Notes under the pieces: model-generated
What the model was told of the DNA's origin: nothing
The model's input: only the letters and a program-made list of their open reading frames with translations
The model's database searches: none
Shown here: positions 1 to 10,990 of the stretch, one piece after another
Layout of the letters: each line of letters starts with the position of its first letter
Numbering within the stretch: position 1 is the stretch's first letter
Assembly (NCBI GenBank): GCA_023362775.1
Contig: JALMGJ010000006.1
Span: 14,096,501 to 14,160,500 of the forward strand
Origin: Charina bottae
Taxonomy: Eukaryota; Chordata; Lepidosauria; Squamata; Charinaidae
Direction: 5' to 3'
Length of the DNA: 64,000 nucleotides
Made by a program: the position numbers and the translations under genes

Positions 1-30
1 ATGTGCGGGGGGAACCTTTACCTTTTTTTA
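1..30 (+). mobile_element. 3' tail of a tRNA-derived SINE cut by the window edge
   Basis: The first 30 bases match the terminal segment of the SINEs at 16990-17326, 40767-41102 and 49951-50161: TGTGCGGGGGGAACC followed by ACCTTT-type repeats. The body lies outside the window. Confidence 0.85.
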
Positions 31-100
31 AATGGCAGATGGTGGAATGGCCATAGATTTAATGGTTAGCTGTAACCATTCTGTAACCAGCTCTGTCAGG

Positions 101-201
101 AGAAGAAGGGGAAGGAGAAGGAGAAGGAGAAGGAGAAGGAGAAGGAGAAGGAGAAGGAGAAGGAGAAGGAGAAGGAGAAGGAGAAGGAGAAGGAGAAGGA
201 G
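101..201 (+). repeat. (AGGAGA)n microsatellite
   Basis: A pure hexamer array of about 16 units. It reads as poly-arginine in one frame, which is an artefact of the repeat. From 202 to 614 I see AT-rich DNA without a recognisable gene or repeat. Confidence 0.95.
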
Positions 202-614
202 CAGTTGTGGAAATTACTTGCAACTCTAAAAGAATATTGTAACAGCAACATGTGGGAAATGTTTCTGACTTAACAAAAATGCTTCATGCATCCAAAGATT
301 AGTTTATAAAGATGATACGGTTCTGTTAACAAATAACAAGCAAAGTTTACGCATTTTACTCAATCAAATATATCAGATAAGGAAACCTTTGGAGCTAAAT
401 GTAACTCATGTAAATGAAAATGAAAAAATAGTTAGTCATCAGTAAAAATACAATCCCTGAATCGGATACCGTGCTAGCAGGGAAACCATTGTAAAAGATA
501 TGACAAAAGTATTTTATTTATGTTATTAGATTTTAAATCATTTTTAAATGATTTAATTTTTAATTTAATTTTACTGCCGTCATGCAACCCTCAGCAGGCA
601 AAACATATATAGAA

Positions 615-615
615 C

Positions 616-663
<48 letters not shown>
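615..663 (+). repeat. (AAT)n microsatellite
   Basis: About 16 AAT units. From 664 to 1308 there is no recognisable gene, RNA or repeat. Confidence 0.95.
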
Positions 664-664
<1 letters not shown>

Positions 665-1308
665 GCAATAATAAAACAACAACAATAATAACAATTTCAG
701 ATTATCTCCCAGATTTGGAGTGGCAAAGAGGGAAGATTTAGAGGCCAAAGAGATTTAAGAAGGACAACAATTCTGAGTAGAGTTTAAGGGACTGCTTTGA
801 ATACAGTTGGAATGGTCTAACATGGTGCATTTTCAGTTGATTTTGTACCTAGGTATGACACCCCACCCCCACCAAAAGTAAGTGGAAAATTTTTGGAGAT
901 ACAGACAACAGGGACAAGCACATTCCCTAAGTGGCTATCTCTTCTCTCAAATACTCTGTGTGTGATTTGGGGGCACTGGGAAAAACTGTTGTGATGCTTT
1001 AGGGATTTCAGAACTAGAGAGGAGTATCCTTTTATTGATTCCTGAATGTCAGATAAAATCTGATGCTGATTACCTCTGTCCCTGACAAATACATTCAGTG
1101 TACCTATAATACATCTAGCTTAATTCTTAGATTTTGTTTATATTTTTCTTCAGCCATCCCCTGCTTTTTGTAATGTTCTGTGTGATGATGCAAACCTGAA
1201 CACTTGTACGATCTTCTGAATGATTTGGGTAGATCCTAACAAATGTATTACTAAATTGAGGGATTTTGCTACCTTCTCCACCTCCGCACCTTAAACCCAA
1301 ATCATGAA

Positions 1309-1391
1309 ACTGAAACCGCCCAGAGTCCCCCTTTCAGGGGAGATGGGCGGCAATAGAAATGTGAATAATAAATAAACAAACAAACAAACAA
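1309..1391 (+). mobile_element. L2/CR1-type LINE 3' end with AAAC tail
   Basis: It has the conserved 3' hairpin of this LINE group (ACCGCCCAGAGTCCC ... GGGAGATGGGCGG) followed by AATAAA and an (AAAC)n run. Only the 3' terminus is present, as expected for strong 5' truncation during target-primed reverse transcription. Confidence 0.8.
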
Positions 1392-1401
1392 CTGCATAGA
1401 C

Positions 1402-2112
1402 CAGGGTTTCTCAACCAGAGTTCCGTGGAACTCTACAGTTCTGCGAAAGGTCACTAGGGGTTCCCTGGGAGATCACGATCTATTTAAAAAATTATTTCAA
1501 ATTCAGGCAACTTCACATTAAAAAGGCAAGTTTCATTCTTTTTTTTTAGTTTAAGAACACTGTCAATGCATATATACAGGTCTACCCATGAAATGAATAT
1601 AATTGTCAGGATCGCATTGATGCTAACACACACTTGGGACATTGGATAAGATGTGTGTCAGCCGGAGAGAGATTTCAGCACTTGGGAGGGGGAGCGCATT
1701 CCAGCAAAAGCCAGAGACCTTTAGAGACTGTTTTCCCGATCGTCAAGGTCGCGCACCTGCAAGACGGAGAAAGGAGGGGGTTGCTGCGGAGTGGAAAATG
1801 GATGTTGACATCATTGTTGGAGAAGGGGCTGGGATGGTAGAGAGGAGGGAAAGTTTAAACTGTATGCTTTTGGCGGTAATCCTCATTCGGGTCTTTAGAA
1901 ATGCTTTGAGTTACAAGTATTCTTAATAAATCTTATTCTGCAATTTAAATGAACTGCATTGCGGGGTGTATATTGGGGGTTTGAACTCAGGGTCATCACA
2001 ATAATAATTTTGTAACTTCTGGCCTAGATTTGAGCCTGAATGTGCAGGGGTTCCCTGAGGCCTGAAAAATATTTCAAGGGTTCCTCCAGGCTCAAAAGGT
2101 TGAGAAAGGCTG
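1402..2112 (+). mobile_element. Non-autonomous hAT-like DNA transposon interrupted by a solo LTR
   Basis: The left end CAGGGTTTCTCAACC and right end GGTTGAGAAAGGCTG are inverted repeats of hAT type. About 310 bp of element remain once the inserted LTR (1604-2000) is removed. The flanks gcatagac and gctagagg no longer form a clear 8-bp TSD, so this copy looks old. No transposase is visible. Confidence 0.7.
1604..2000 (+). mobile_element. Solo LTR (397 bp) with 5-bp TSD
   Basis: The segment starts TGTCAGGATC and ends ATCACA, and is flanked on both sides by ATAAT (1599-1603 and 2001-2005). A polyadenylation signal AATAAA lies at 1925-1930. A solo LTR arises by recombination between the two LTRs of a retroelement. 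The ORFs of 68 and 94 codons inside it are not convincing genes. The superfamily (Gypsy or ERV) is unresolved. The start resembles the LTRs at 35289-35790 and 54852-55309 read on the minus strand. Confidence 0.85.
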
Positions 2113-4287
2113 GCTAGAGGTTTGCTGTTTATATCACAATCATTATCACTTCCTTCTGTTCTTTGGGGGGGGGAGGGGCAAGAGGGGTTCTGTGTTGAAT
2201 GTACAGTCTATTTTTAGACTGTAAGTCCTTTGGACAGGAATTAGTTCTTCCTTATTTCGTCAGGCGCAGTGCACATTTGATAGCACAGCACAGTACTACT
2301 AAACAACAACAATAGTAAGAATGGCAGCAACAACATCTACTGGCCCCGTCTCCTAGATCAGCATGCAGTTGTTTTCAGATTGCAAAAATAAACCAACAGT
2401 GCATCTTAAAAATATCCCTGAATTCTTTTCCTTTTCCTTGTTTGTCTCCAATTGTTCCTTGCCTGATTTCAGCACATTCGTAGAAAAAGCCTTCATCTTA
2501 TTTGTCAATGTTTGGTATTAAGCTAAAAAGGTATTAATCTTTCCAGTGACCTTTTCCCCTTCATTTTCTTCCAGCAAACGGGGGCTGAATCTTTTGTAAG
2601 GCGCTTCAAGGCAAGACATCACCACATTCGAACATACACTTTTATCCAGTTAATCATTGGGCATTACTTATTTTCATTAGTGCTGAGTGCCTTATATATC
2701 ACTAGTGCCCCCCTCTCCCTATAGCAAATAATCTGAATTAGAAATATAGAATATATACACAACTACACCCACCCACCCACCGACCCACAGGATAATTAGA
2801 AAAGGAACCTATTATCCAGGTTTATAATTAGGGACTAACATATTAAATGACCTTTACCATTTACCTTAAGCCCTGGACTTCGAGAAAACCACCAAGGTTA
2901 TGAATGCCATATTAGTAATCTTTAATCTTTATTACTGCTGTGGACAGAATTTTAATGATTTTTTAAATAGGCAGCGGTCACTAACACATCCCTATTAAAA
3001 TAAAAAAAAATCTCATAAAAAATTAAATGGATTAAGACTTCAAATGTACCATCATCAAAAGTATTATCTAATTATGGAGTTCAGTGAGCAGGCCAAGTGA
3101 AATGGTTGGTAATATTAGTTACTTACCACATGGGACTGTTCAGGATTTATGCACAAATAGATTCTGCTTCTGTTGCAACATAGTAATTAAGAATTTGTCA
3201 GGGAAATTTGACCCTCTAGGGTAGAAATTACTTTGTAAAATAAGAATGGCAGAGCAACCAGTCGTCTTGCTGCATATAATTTAACGTGATTATTTATACA
3301 TCAAAGAGACTCGGCAGTAGCGGCGATATAATATTTAAGGTAGAGGGATATTAGAAGGAGAAGCTGCATCTGGTGAAATCTCTCTGTTTTTTTTCCCCCC
3401 TCCCTCAGATCTCCGTGAGAAAATAGAGGAAATTTTCATAAAGCATTTCGTTTTGCATATAAATTGGCGCCTCGATTGTGCCTGCGAATTTACTGCTGTC
3501 AAATTTAATTTTTCTTTAATTCTTCAGGCTCCAGATGTGGAAGGCTCAGTGTGCAGGCTGCCATTTTCAATGCTTACAGGTAGCAATGCAATCGATAATA
3601 TCTCTTTATGAGAAATTACCGTTAATGTTATTGAGTCTGCATTTGGCTTTATAGGCTAATAAGCTAATATGATATGCCAGTTCATTCATTAAAAGGGAGC
3701 TAAGTTTTTAAATGAAATGGGTGACAGTTCTAGAGGACAGGAGAGGAAGAGAGAAAGAATCGTAACATATACTGTAGTTGTGGGCAGAGAGTCAAAAATG
3801 GTTTTAAATAACCTAATATCAGGGTTTTAACCATATATTTAAGAGAGGAAGTGAGATCCTACAGAGGATGTGAACCTTGGATGAGGACTGTCACCACACC
3901 AGCTGTTTCCTGTATAAGATGTGAGACAGTTTTGGAGGAAGATAGGATTTTGCTCAGTAGCCTGTGATGAAGATATGGAGCTGCTTGGCAGGAGAGATTC
4001 TGACTCATCCAGACCGCTCTGTCCTCAATGGTGGGTGGGAAGGGAACCCCTGGCAGAGGTCATTAGCATCCTTTTGCCTGGGTGGGAGTCTGAAAGGGTG
4101 GCTGTTGGGGTCCAGTTATAAAGGGGAAGGGTGTATTAAAGCCCTGTCTGGTCAGGACAGGCTGAGAGTCCTTGGATATTTTGTGGTCAATGTGATGCCA
4201 GGGGGAGTCTGGGATTATACAGTACCCCTGCCGCTGTTATTGCATTGTGATCATACTGTCAATTATTATACTGCCTATTACATTAAT
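2113..4287. other. Unclassified AT-rich DNA, no gene seen
   Basis: No coding exon, RNA gene or interpretable transposon. 2480-2700 and 3290-3720 have the look of conserved non-coding DNA: few decayed repeats, retained CpGs and homeodomain-like TAAT/ATTA sites. About 3850-4260 may be an unnamed repeat; TATAAA at about 4118 is the only promoter-like word. Confidence 0.5.
3290..3720. other. Candidate conserved non-coding element
   Basis: The stretch is AT-rich, non-repetitive and non-coding. It retains several CpGs and dense motif-like words: an octamer-like TTTTGCATAT (3451-3460), a Cut/ONECUT-like CAATCGATAA (3589-3598) and several TAAT cores. This is inference from composition only; cross-species alignment would decide. 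Confidence 0.3.
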
Positions 4288-4360
4288 GTTTGTTTGTTTG
4301 TTTATTTATTTACCCAACTTCTATCACCGCCCATCTCCCCCCACAAGGGGGACTCTGAAT
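4288..4360 (-). mobile_element. Short L2/CR1-type LINE 3' end, inverted
   Basis: A (TTTG/TTTA)n run is followed by TATCACCGCCCATCTCCCC, the reverse complement of the L2-type 3' end. Only about 70 bp remain. From 4361 to 4743 nothing recognisable is present. Confidence 0.75.
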
Positions 4361-4885
4361 ATGAATATGAAAGCACTTGTCCCCATCAGATCAGGGACTA
4401 ACCATAACAGAAGGCATGAGCCTGTTAGGGTGTGGTCAGCTGCCTCAGGTGGTGAAGAGGCAGTGCAATGAGGTGAGGCCCCCTCACTTTGTGGTGAGAG
4501 ACTAGGGAGGAGGGAGATGAAGCTGATGCTTTCGGTGTTAGTGCGGTGGTCCCTAGATTGACGGGGTAGAATATATGGACTGTTGATGAGCAAGTGAGAT
4601 ATGTGAGGAATGACCAGATGAGTGTCACAATCATTGCAAGAAGCAAGTCACATGTGAGTGGATTGTGGAAAGTTGGAAAGGAGCTTGGGAAGATGAACGG
4701 GAGGGAGCAAAGTCATATGAACCTATGGTGTGGGTATCAGGGGAATTCTATATAATTCTATTAACTCAGTCAATTCAGTAATTCTATTAACTCAGTCAAT
4801 CAACCAAGCAGCAAACAACAGCCCAATCAAGGAACTCCTAAGGGGAGAACAACACCTCCACCAACCCAAGCAGGACAAGCCAGGG

Positions 4886-4893
4886 TATATAAA
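4886..4893 (+). promoter_or_regulatory. TATA box of PLE copy A
   Basis: TATATAAA lies 29 nt upstream of the first base of the hammerhead stem I. The same box with the same spacing occurs in copy B at 50897. A Pol II start about 30 nt downstream would fall at the 5' edge of the ribozyme. The promoter role is inferred. Confidence 0.5.
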
Positions 4894-4914
4894 CAGAGAG
4901 CAAGTCCCACTCCC

Positions 4915-4966
4915 TTTTCGCACTGAAGATGTTGCCTAGTCTGGCAATGAAACGTCTGCAAGAAAA
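4915..4966 (+). ncRNA. Type I hammerhead ribozyme motif (PLE copy A)
   Basis: The core CTGAAGA (4923-4929, fitting CUGANGA) and GAAA (4949-4952) are present. Stem I pairs 4915-4922 (TTTTC, GCA) with 4957-4966 (TGC, two bulged bases, GAAAA). Stem II pairs 4931-4936 with 4943-4948 (six pairs including a G-U) closed by a 6-nt loop. One extra U (4930) follows the core. Stem III is only A-C/G-U with no loop, so folding would need two units together, as described for PLE hammerheads. Predicted cleavage follows C4956 (GTC). Activity is untested. Confidence 0.7.
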
Positions 4967-5043
4967 CAACAAGGCTCAGAGAGCACCAGGGATTCCACAG
5001 TTCAACCCTGAGCTACAAATATTCTCTTCGATTAATTCTATAT

Positions 5044-5850
5044 TGATAGTGTTGAGCTGAGGGAGATATGGTGGGGGATGAGCCATTCCAGGGGAGCAAA
5101 TAGACCTCCAATTTGGTGGTGATCTCCACTTCTGACCCCATCCTAGAGCCAAGGTGGCCAGATTGTCAGTGCTCATAGCTTCAAGGTCTGTATGACTTGG
5201 TGCTAAGCATACAGGGAGACCTGTATGTATAACCAAGACCTGGCTGGCTGGGGTTAGCAATGAAATCTGCCTTGCCAGATTTGGGGTCATGTCCCAACAT
5301 TGGGACAAGGCCCATGGAAGAAGAGTAGCATTGATTTTTGTTGTTCTTCTTGTTGTTAGACCTTGCATTAACCATAGTCACTGTTCCTGAGATAGTAGGT
5401 TATAAATGCCTATACAGTATGTTAGGCTGAACTGTAGGGACAAGCTAGGAATTCTGCTGGTGTATAGTGCCCTGCTGCCTCTCAGAATTCCTCCTTGGAC
5501 TCCTGGAACTGGTTTCTGGGCCAATGGTAGAAACCCCCATGCATGTTAGTGCTGGAGAACATCAACATCCATGCCTTGGGGGCCAGTAGGCCTCTATAGC
5601 AAGCATGGACATATCCTAAATAATCTTAGGTCTGACACATTGGTTCTTTTCCTAACTGCCTTCTGCAGAGTTCATTCATAGAGTATTTGGGGCCATTTAT
5701 TGTTATTTATTTGTTTTTTTTCTACTATGTTTTAGTTTTTACCATGGATATTTTGATTCTGTATGTCTATGTCAACTGCTGAAAGTCCTTAATTGGATTA
5801 CAGTGGGATATAAATATAATAAATAAATCAATATTTGCAGGCACCTTGTG
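5044..5850 (+). mobile_element. Degraded LINE: endonuclease-domain remnant and 3' tail
   Basis: Around 5225-5300 the plus strand reads as a broken version of the LINE apurinic-endonuclease block containing ITKTWLAG. 5540-5570 resembles the later endonuclease region. 5690-5850 ends with AATATAATAAATAAAT like a LINE/SINE tail. Several stops and shifts are present. L2-clade assignment is tentative. Confidence 0.4.
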
Positions 5851-5856
5851 TAAGCA

Positions 5857-6600
5857 ATATTTATTTATTTTTTATTTATTCAATTTATATGACCGCCCAT
5901 CTCCCCCAACAGGGAACTCTGGGCGGTTTACAATAAAATCACATTTAAAACAAAGATATAAAATATAAAATTTAAAATTACACTTTGATTAATACAATTA
6001 AATAATTATAAAATCCAATTTGGCCAATTAGCTTAACACAAAGGAAGGACAATATGAAATTTACCACCCCCATGAGGAACTATTACTTCCCCCTTCCCAT
6101 GCTACGCGACAGAACCAGGTCTTCAGTTCTTTCCTAAAGGTCGGGAGGAAGGGGATCTGCCTCAACTCTGGGGGCAAGATGTTCCAAAGGGCGGGTGCCA
6201 CTACAGAGAAGGCCCGCCTCCTGGACCCCACCAGATGACATTCCCTTATTGATGGGGTTCATAGCAGGCCCTCTCTGAATGATCGGGTGGGATGGGTCAA
6301 TGATATGGGGATAAGACGGTCCCTCAGGTATCCTGGCCCCATGCCATGTAGGGCTTTAAAGGTGATAACCAACACCTTGAATTGTACCCGGAAGCAAACC
6401 GGCACCCAATGCAGCTCGCGGAGCAAAGGTGTTATATGTGCTGATCTTGGTGCACCCAAAATTGCTCGCGCGGCTGCATTCTGCACAAGCTGTAGCTTCC
6501 AGATAGTCTTCAAGGGTAGCCCCATGTAGAGCGCATTGCAATAGTCTATGTGGGAGATGACGAGAGCATGAGTGACTGTTCGGAGGGTTATCCATTTGCA
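5857..6600 (-). mobile_element. L2-clade LINE, 3' part, inverted
   Basis: The 3' end (ATATGACCGCCCATCTCCCC) lies next to the TTTATT run at 5857. Going up in coordinate it runs through the C-terminal coding region shared with the copy at 32050-34205. A frame of 88 residues (6525-6259) includes QLVQNAAARAI and LRELHWVPVCFRVQFKV, typical of the region after the reverse transcriptase. The element is 5'-truncated near 6600. Confidence 0.85.
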
Positions 6601-6775
6601 GAGACAGTTGTCTATGCAGTTACACTTCAGGATGTTGTTAAGGTTGGCAATGCAAGCTGAATCTTATTTTAATACTGGCAAAGGGATTTTTGAAGTAAAC
6701 AGGGCATAGGTTCTTGGATGAGAAACACACAGTGGTGTAGAGAGATATATTAGAATCCAATAATATTTGCTCACA

Positions 6776-6998
6776 GAGCCAGTTTGGTGTGGTGGTGAAG
6801 GTACCAGGCTAGAAACTGGGAGACTGTGAGTTCTGGTCCCGCCTGAGGCAGAAAGCCAGCTGGGTGACCTTGGGCCAGTCACTCTCTCTCAGTCCTAGGA
6901 AAGAGGCAATGGCAAACCACTTCTGAAATCTTGCCAAGAAAACTACAGGGACATGTCCAGGCAGTCGCCAGGAGTCAAAAACTGACTCAAAGGCACCA
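6776..6998 (+). mobile_element. tRNA-derived SINE with MIR-like core and BovB-like tail
   Basis: The tRNA-like head (GCCAGTTTGGTGTGGTGG) has a weak B box (GAGTTCTGGTCCCG). It is followed by a core resembling MIR/CORE-SINEs (GGGTGACCTTGGGCCAGTCA) and a tail (GGAGTCAAAAACTGACTC) related to the BovB end. Other copies are at 28472-28695 and 63594-63815. An (AAT)n tract follows directly. Confidence 0.85.
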
Positions 6999-6999
6999 A

Positions 7000-7042
<43 letters not shown>

Positions 7043-7092
7043 GCAGTAGTAGTAATAGTAATAGTAATAGTAATAGTAATAATAATAATATA
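6999..7092 (+). repeat. (AAT)n/(AGT)n compound microsatellite at a SINE tail
   Basis: About 14 AAT units grade into AGT and AATAGT units. Its position at the SINE 3' end suggests it grew from the SINE tail. From 7093 to 9046 I see no gene or confident repeat; 8596-8640 (CAGGGGTTCACAAAG) might be one end of a decayed hAT element. Confidence 0.9.
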
Positions 7093-9046
7093 AAAATTTG
7101 CCCTAATTCCTAGCAGCCCAGTTTCTTGCACAATCTTGTCTAGCCGTACCAGACTAAGTATACATACATTAATTTCTTTCCACTCCATGTTATCTTCTGA
7201 TACAGTATATTCAGTTTGGCTGTGCAGTTCTTTGGAAATAATTCAGAAAAGGTGATTCTGAGTGTAAATGTAATCTGTATGTCCAGATTTTAAAAGGACT
7301 GTATGTTTTCCTAAGATCACATGTCTGACCTCTGCAGATGTCACTGATCATAGGAAAAGACACCGCTGTTTTAAAGAGTTTCAGGCACTAAGTACATTTG
7401 CACCCTCTGTTCAATTTGAAATCAAAACTGAAGCACTGCAGAGCCATGATATTCAATTATAAGCCAGCTTTGTCTACCTTCTGAATCAATCTGTGAAAAA
7501 GAAAAGAAAAGAAAGGCATGAAAATTCACATTTATTTTCAAACATTATCTTCCCCTTCCCCAATACACACATTTGTATGTGCAACATTCCTTTATTTGCC
7601 TATTTTTGTAAGCAATCTGTGAACCAAGAACTAGATTATCAAAAAATTAAGAGAAGTACACAAACTAAAGTGGAGTTCTTTCCTAACTGGAATATTAGTC
7701 TAGGAACTGTGAATTTGTTCGATTTGCTTGAAAAAGAAAACTAAATAACATTCTTCCTTTATCCCTTTATTTGCTATTTCCATCAACTTATCCTTGCTGA
7801 CAGGCATGTATTTCAGCTTGGAATGAATAGTCCCTTTCACAGATAAATTACACTATTTATGTATTAAGAAGGTATTATTATTTATAATTCATTACGCTCC
7901 TCTTTAAAAATTTACAGTCAGGGATAAGAATCAATATCATCTGAAGCACCGCACATATACCAGAGGTCCACAGAGGAAAAGCAATGATGGAATCTGAAGT
8001 AGACAACAATGTTAATAATAGTAATGAATTGTTAGCTTGACCTAATGCAATGGGGAAAGCAATAGAAAATTTATCCTGACATTTCTTTGGACATCATCAT
8101 GCCAATAGACCTGATTTCCCCTTCTCAGGACTAGGAAACTGTCTTTACAATGCATGGAAGAGAAAGACCACAAGGACAGCTGTTGACTCCAGATGTTGGG
8201 ATTTTCATTCACAACCTCTGTTCCATTGAGCGGTAATAAACAATGGGAAGAGTCCTGCTTTCCTGGAAAAGTAAAGGCCAAAGTAGAGAATAAGGATGAA
8301 AAAAAGACTATTACTGATTTCTACAGGAGTGAAATTGTGTATTGTACCAAAATGGACTTGTTACTTAGGTTTATGCTACTATTTTGTAATTTTTTTCCTC
8401 AAAAATCATACCTCTTCCCCCCAAAAGAACAAACACATAACAATCTGAGCTAACATAAACCATTTTTTAATCCCTAACATAAGGAATGTTAAAATGTGGA
8501 CAGAAATCTCCTGCAGTCCTCTATTTTCGGGAGACCTAGGGACACATTCAGCTTTTGAACTAATTTCAGAAGTTCCTCCTTATACTATTTAAATCAGGGG
8601 TTCACAAAGTCATGTTTGTGGATACCTCTTCCACTTATCAGTGGCAGAATGGATTCTGGGGGTAACAGACTACTCAGAAGTGATATATAGAAGGTGCATA
8701 TGAGGTTTGTCATAACAACCCTTCCAAGAAGAATGTGCATCTCCTAACTTTATCCCTTCAAAGCTAATGGCCTTTTACAATTCCCCAACAAAGTTCTGCG
8801 CAGAAGAGCTTTCTATGTATATCTCCAAGGGAATGAGAAGTTCTCCAACACTTTCTCAAGAGTAGGGCTCTCCAGTAGTTTCCTTGGGATTTCATGGAAG
8901 CATGGGGAGCAAAGGAGATCCCAAACCATTGGAGAGGTAATGTGGAGATAGATACAGTGAAAAATGGGATATTAACACACAACCCTTGACCTGCCCTGTA
9001 ATGAAGACAGTGCAAGAATACCCAATGATGTATTGAGAACTATTAT

Positions 9047-9319
9047 TAAATATTTATTATTATTATTACTATTATAATACTATTTATTATTATTACAATA
9101 ATAATAATAATAATAATAATAATTCATTATTTCAATTTGTATCACCGCCCATCTCCTCTATACCAGGGACTCTGGGCGGTTCACAACAACAAGTTAAAAA
9201 TATAAAAATTACAACAACAATAACTTACATATAAAATCCAAATAGAAAGATGTTAATAATAAGGCAGGTTTCATGGCACCAGCCACTCCCAAGAGGAACT
9301 ATTGGCATTCCCATCCCAT
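9047..9319 (-). mobile_element. L2-type LINE 3' end with (TTA/AAT)n tail, inverted
   Basis: A TTATTA/AATAAT tract (9047-9122) precedes TGTATCACCGCCCATCTCC. The region continues with the usual 3' UTR (TTCATGGCACCAGCCACTCC) and stops at about 9320, where a CR1 end begins in the opposite orientation. Confidence 0.8.
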
Positions 9320-9517
9320 AGAACTATTAAGCAGTGGAACAGCTTGCCTCTTGTTGTGGATGCTCCATCGCTGGAGGTTTTCAAGGAAAGATTGGACAAC
9401 CATTTGTCTGAGATGATATGAGGATTCCTGCCTTGGGCAGGGGGTTGGACTAGAAGATCTCCAAGGTCCCTTCCAACCCTATGATTCCATGGTTCCATGG
9501 TTCCATGATTCTATGTC
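9320..9517 (+). mobile_element. CR1 LINE 3' end
   Basis: The segment matches the classic amniote CR1 3' terminus: GTTGGACTAGAAGATCTCC, then TTCCAACCCTATGATTC and the diagnostic short tandem tail of ATTCCATG/ATTCTATG units. It is truncated and has no coding capacity. From 9518 to 10055 I see no recognisable feature. Confidence 0.9.
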
Positions 9518-10055
9518 TGCAGGATCCTACGCTTTCATGAAAATATTGAAAGCACCATTGTACTAGCATGACAGCAGGCTCTGCCCCTTTCATACACGGA
9601 CACAACATCACAATTCCCATACCAAACGGTTGGCGCTTGCACTGTGATGCACAACCCTGCTTTCATCATTAAACTCACCTTTATCTGCTCTGCAAAAGCT
9701 TCGAGGATGCTCCACCTCAGAGGTATTATTCCAGATGTCAAGTAATGGTTGTCAGAAATGTGTGATCTACTGTATCTGTTTTGGAAAAGGCAATATTTTC
9801 TACCAATCAAAGGATGCAGCAATATGTGTTATTATGGCAGAGATTCTGTAATATCTTCCAATAATATCTTGTATTGTTTCTATTATAGTCGTGAATTCAT
9901 TGGTAAACCAGCGACTATTGATAAGCATAAAAGATAAGATGGAATTTTTTTCTTTTCCTTCTTAATTTGCATTTTTAGTTTGTATTTTAAAAATGTTTTT
10001 AAAGTTTCATTTTTTAAAGATTAAATACTGTTTTGTTACAAAAAATAAAGATGTT

Positions 10056-10450
10056 AAATTTATTTGTTTATTTATTTAGTTAAATTTATTGGCTGCCCAA
10101 CTTCAGTGGACTCTGGGTGGCACACAAAACTAAAGAAAGACATAGAAAGAGCTAAAAATGTTAAATCAACAGGCAGCCCAGACTAAAATGCTCTAATAAT
10201 AAAATCTACAAAACAAATCAGGGGCCATTAAACAAGTAACAAACATCAACCCCAGACCTGAGACAAAAGTGAGGTTTTAAGAGCTTTCTGGAACCCTAGG
10301 AGAAAGAGCACCATCCTGGTCTCTGGGGGGATGCTACTCCAGAGGATGGGGGCCACAACAGAGAAGCCCACTTTCTAGGTCACACAAGATGACAACATTT
10401 AATGGAGGGGACCTGGAGCAAACTGACTCTGGTGGAACATACTGGGCAGG
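10056..10450 (-). mobile_element. Divergent L2/CR1-type LINE 3' region, inverted
   Basis: A TTTATT run is followed by ATTGGCTGCCCAACTTCAG and GGACTCTGGGTGGC, a diverged version of the 3' hairpin. The later GGGGCCACAACAGAGAAG corresponds to the coding region seen in better copies. It is a different subfamily from the 32-kb element. Confidence 0.65.
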
Positions 10451-10644
10451 CAAAAAAGATTGGAGAAACCATTTTAAAAGGAGAGAGAGAGAATGTTCCA
10501 CCTCACCCATAGGAATTTCCTCAAAATACTCTTCTCCTTTACAAGAAATTTAGAAAGCAATTTCAGTTTAATCAAGTTGAATGAGAGGTACTAGAAAAAG
10601 AATTTTTATGGTGTAGACCTGAAAATGTAATAAATTACGAAATG

Positions 10645-10990
10645 GATTTATTTATTTATTTATTTGTTTGTTTGTTTATTTATTTGTCAAATGTATCACC
10701 GCCCATCTCTACAAAAGTAGACTCTGGACGGTTTACAATAAAATATTAAAACTAAGAACCTATAAATCTTAAAATACAATCCAATAATAAATAGTAAAAA
10801 TCCAAATGATGGTAAGATCTTGGGGAGTCCCCCTTGGGGGTGTTGGGCGGTGATAAATCCAATAAATAAAAATAAAAATAAAAAAATAAGATCTTAAAAG
10901 GAGGACACCACTAAGCCAACCACCCCCAGGAGGAATGTGATTTCATTTCTGGACCTTCCCACTGTTCAACTCCTTTTTTACCCACACCCA
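10645..10990 (-). mobile_element. L2-type LINE 3' end, inverted, with a nested opposite 3' end
   Basis: (TTTA)n with TTTG units precedes TATCACCGCCCATCTCTAC. Within it, 10815-10890 carries a second L2-type terminus in plus orientation (AGTCCCCCTTGGGGGTGTT, then GGGCGGTGATAAATCC and an AATAAA tail). From 10991 to 11759 nothing recognisable is seen. Confidence 0.7.

Larger units (their letters stand above)
4744..5043 (+). mobile_element. Penelope-like element terminal unit (PLE copy A) with TSD
   Basis: The flanks AATTCTATAT (4744-4753 and 5034-5043) are a perfect 10-bp TSD. The 280-bp insert begins with two near-identical ~26-bp units, carries a TATA box at 4886-4893, a hammerhead-type fold at 4915-4966, and then a segment shared with 50978-51008 and with the inverted fragment at 54612-54657. 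It holds no reverse transcriptase, so it is a solo terminal (pLTR-like) unit. Assignment to PLEs rests on recalled vertebrate PLE sequences and on the same architecture in the GIY-YIG copy at 20150-21127. Confidence 0.75.

Noticed and set aside
32..229. 65-codon arginine-rich ORF
   Set aside because: It is a translation of the (AGGAGA)n microsatellite.
1394..2120. 8-bp TSD for the hAT element at 1402-2112
   Set aside because: The flanks gcatagac and gctagagg do not match well enough.
3964..4401. 145-codon ORF as a host gene
   Set aside because: No domain, no splice-site context; it runs into an L2-type 3' end and microsatellite.
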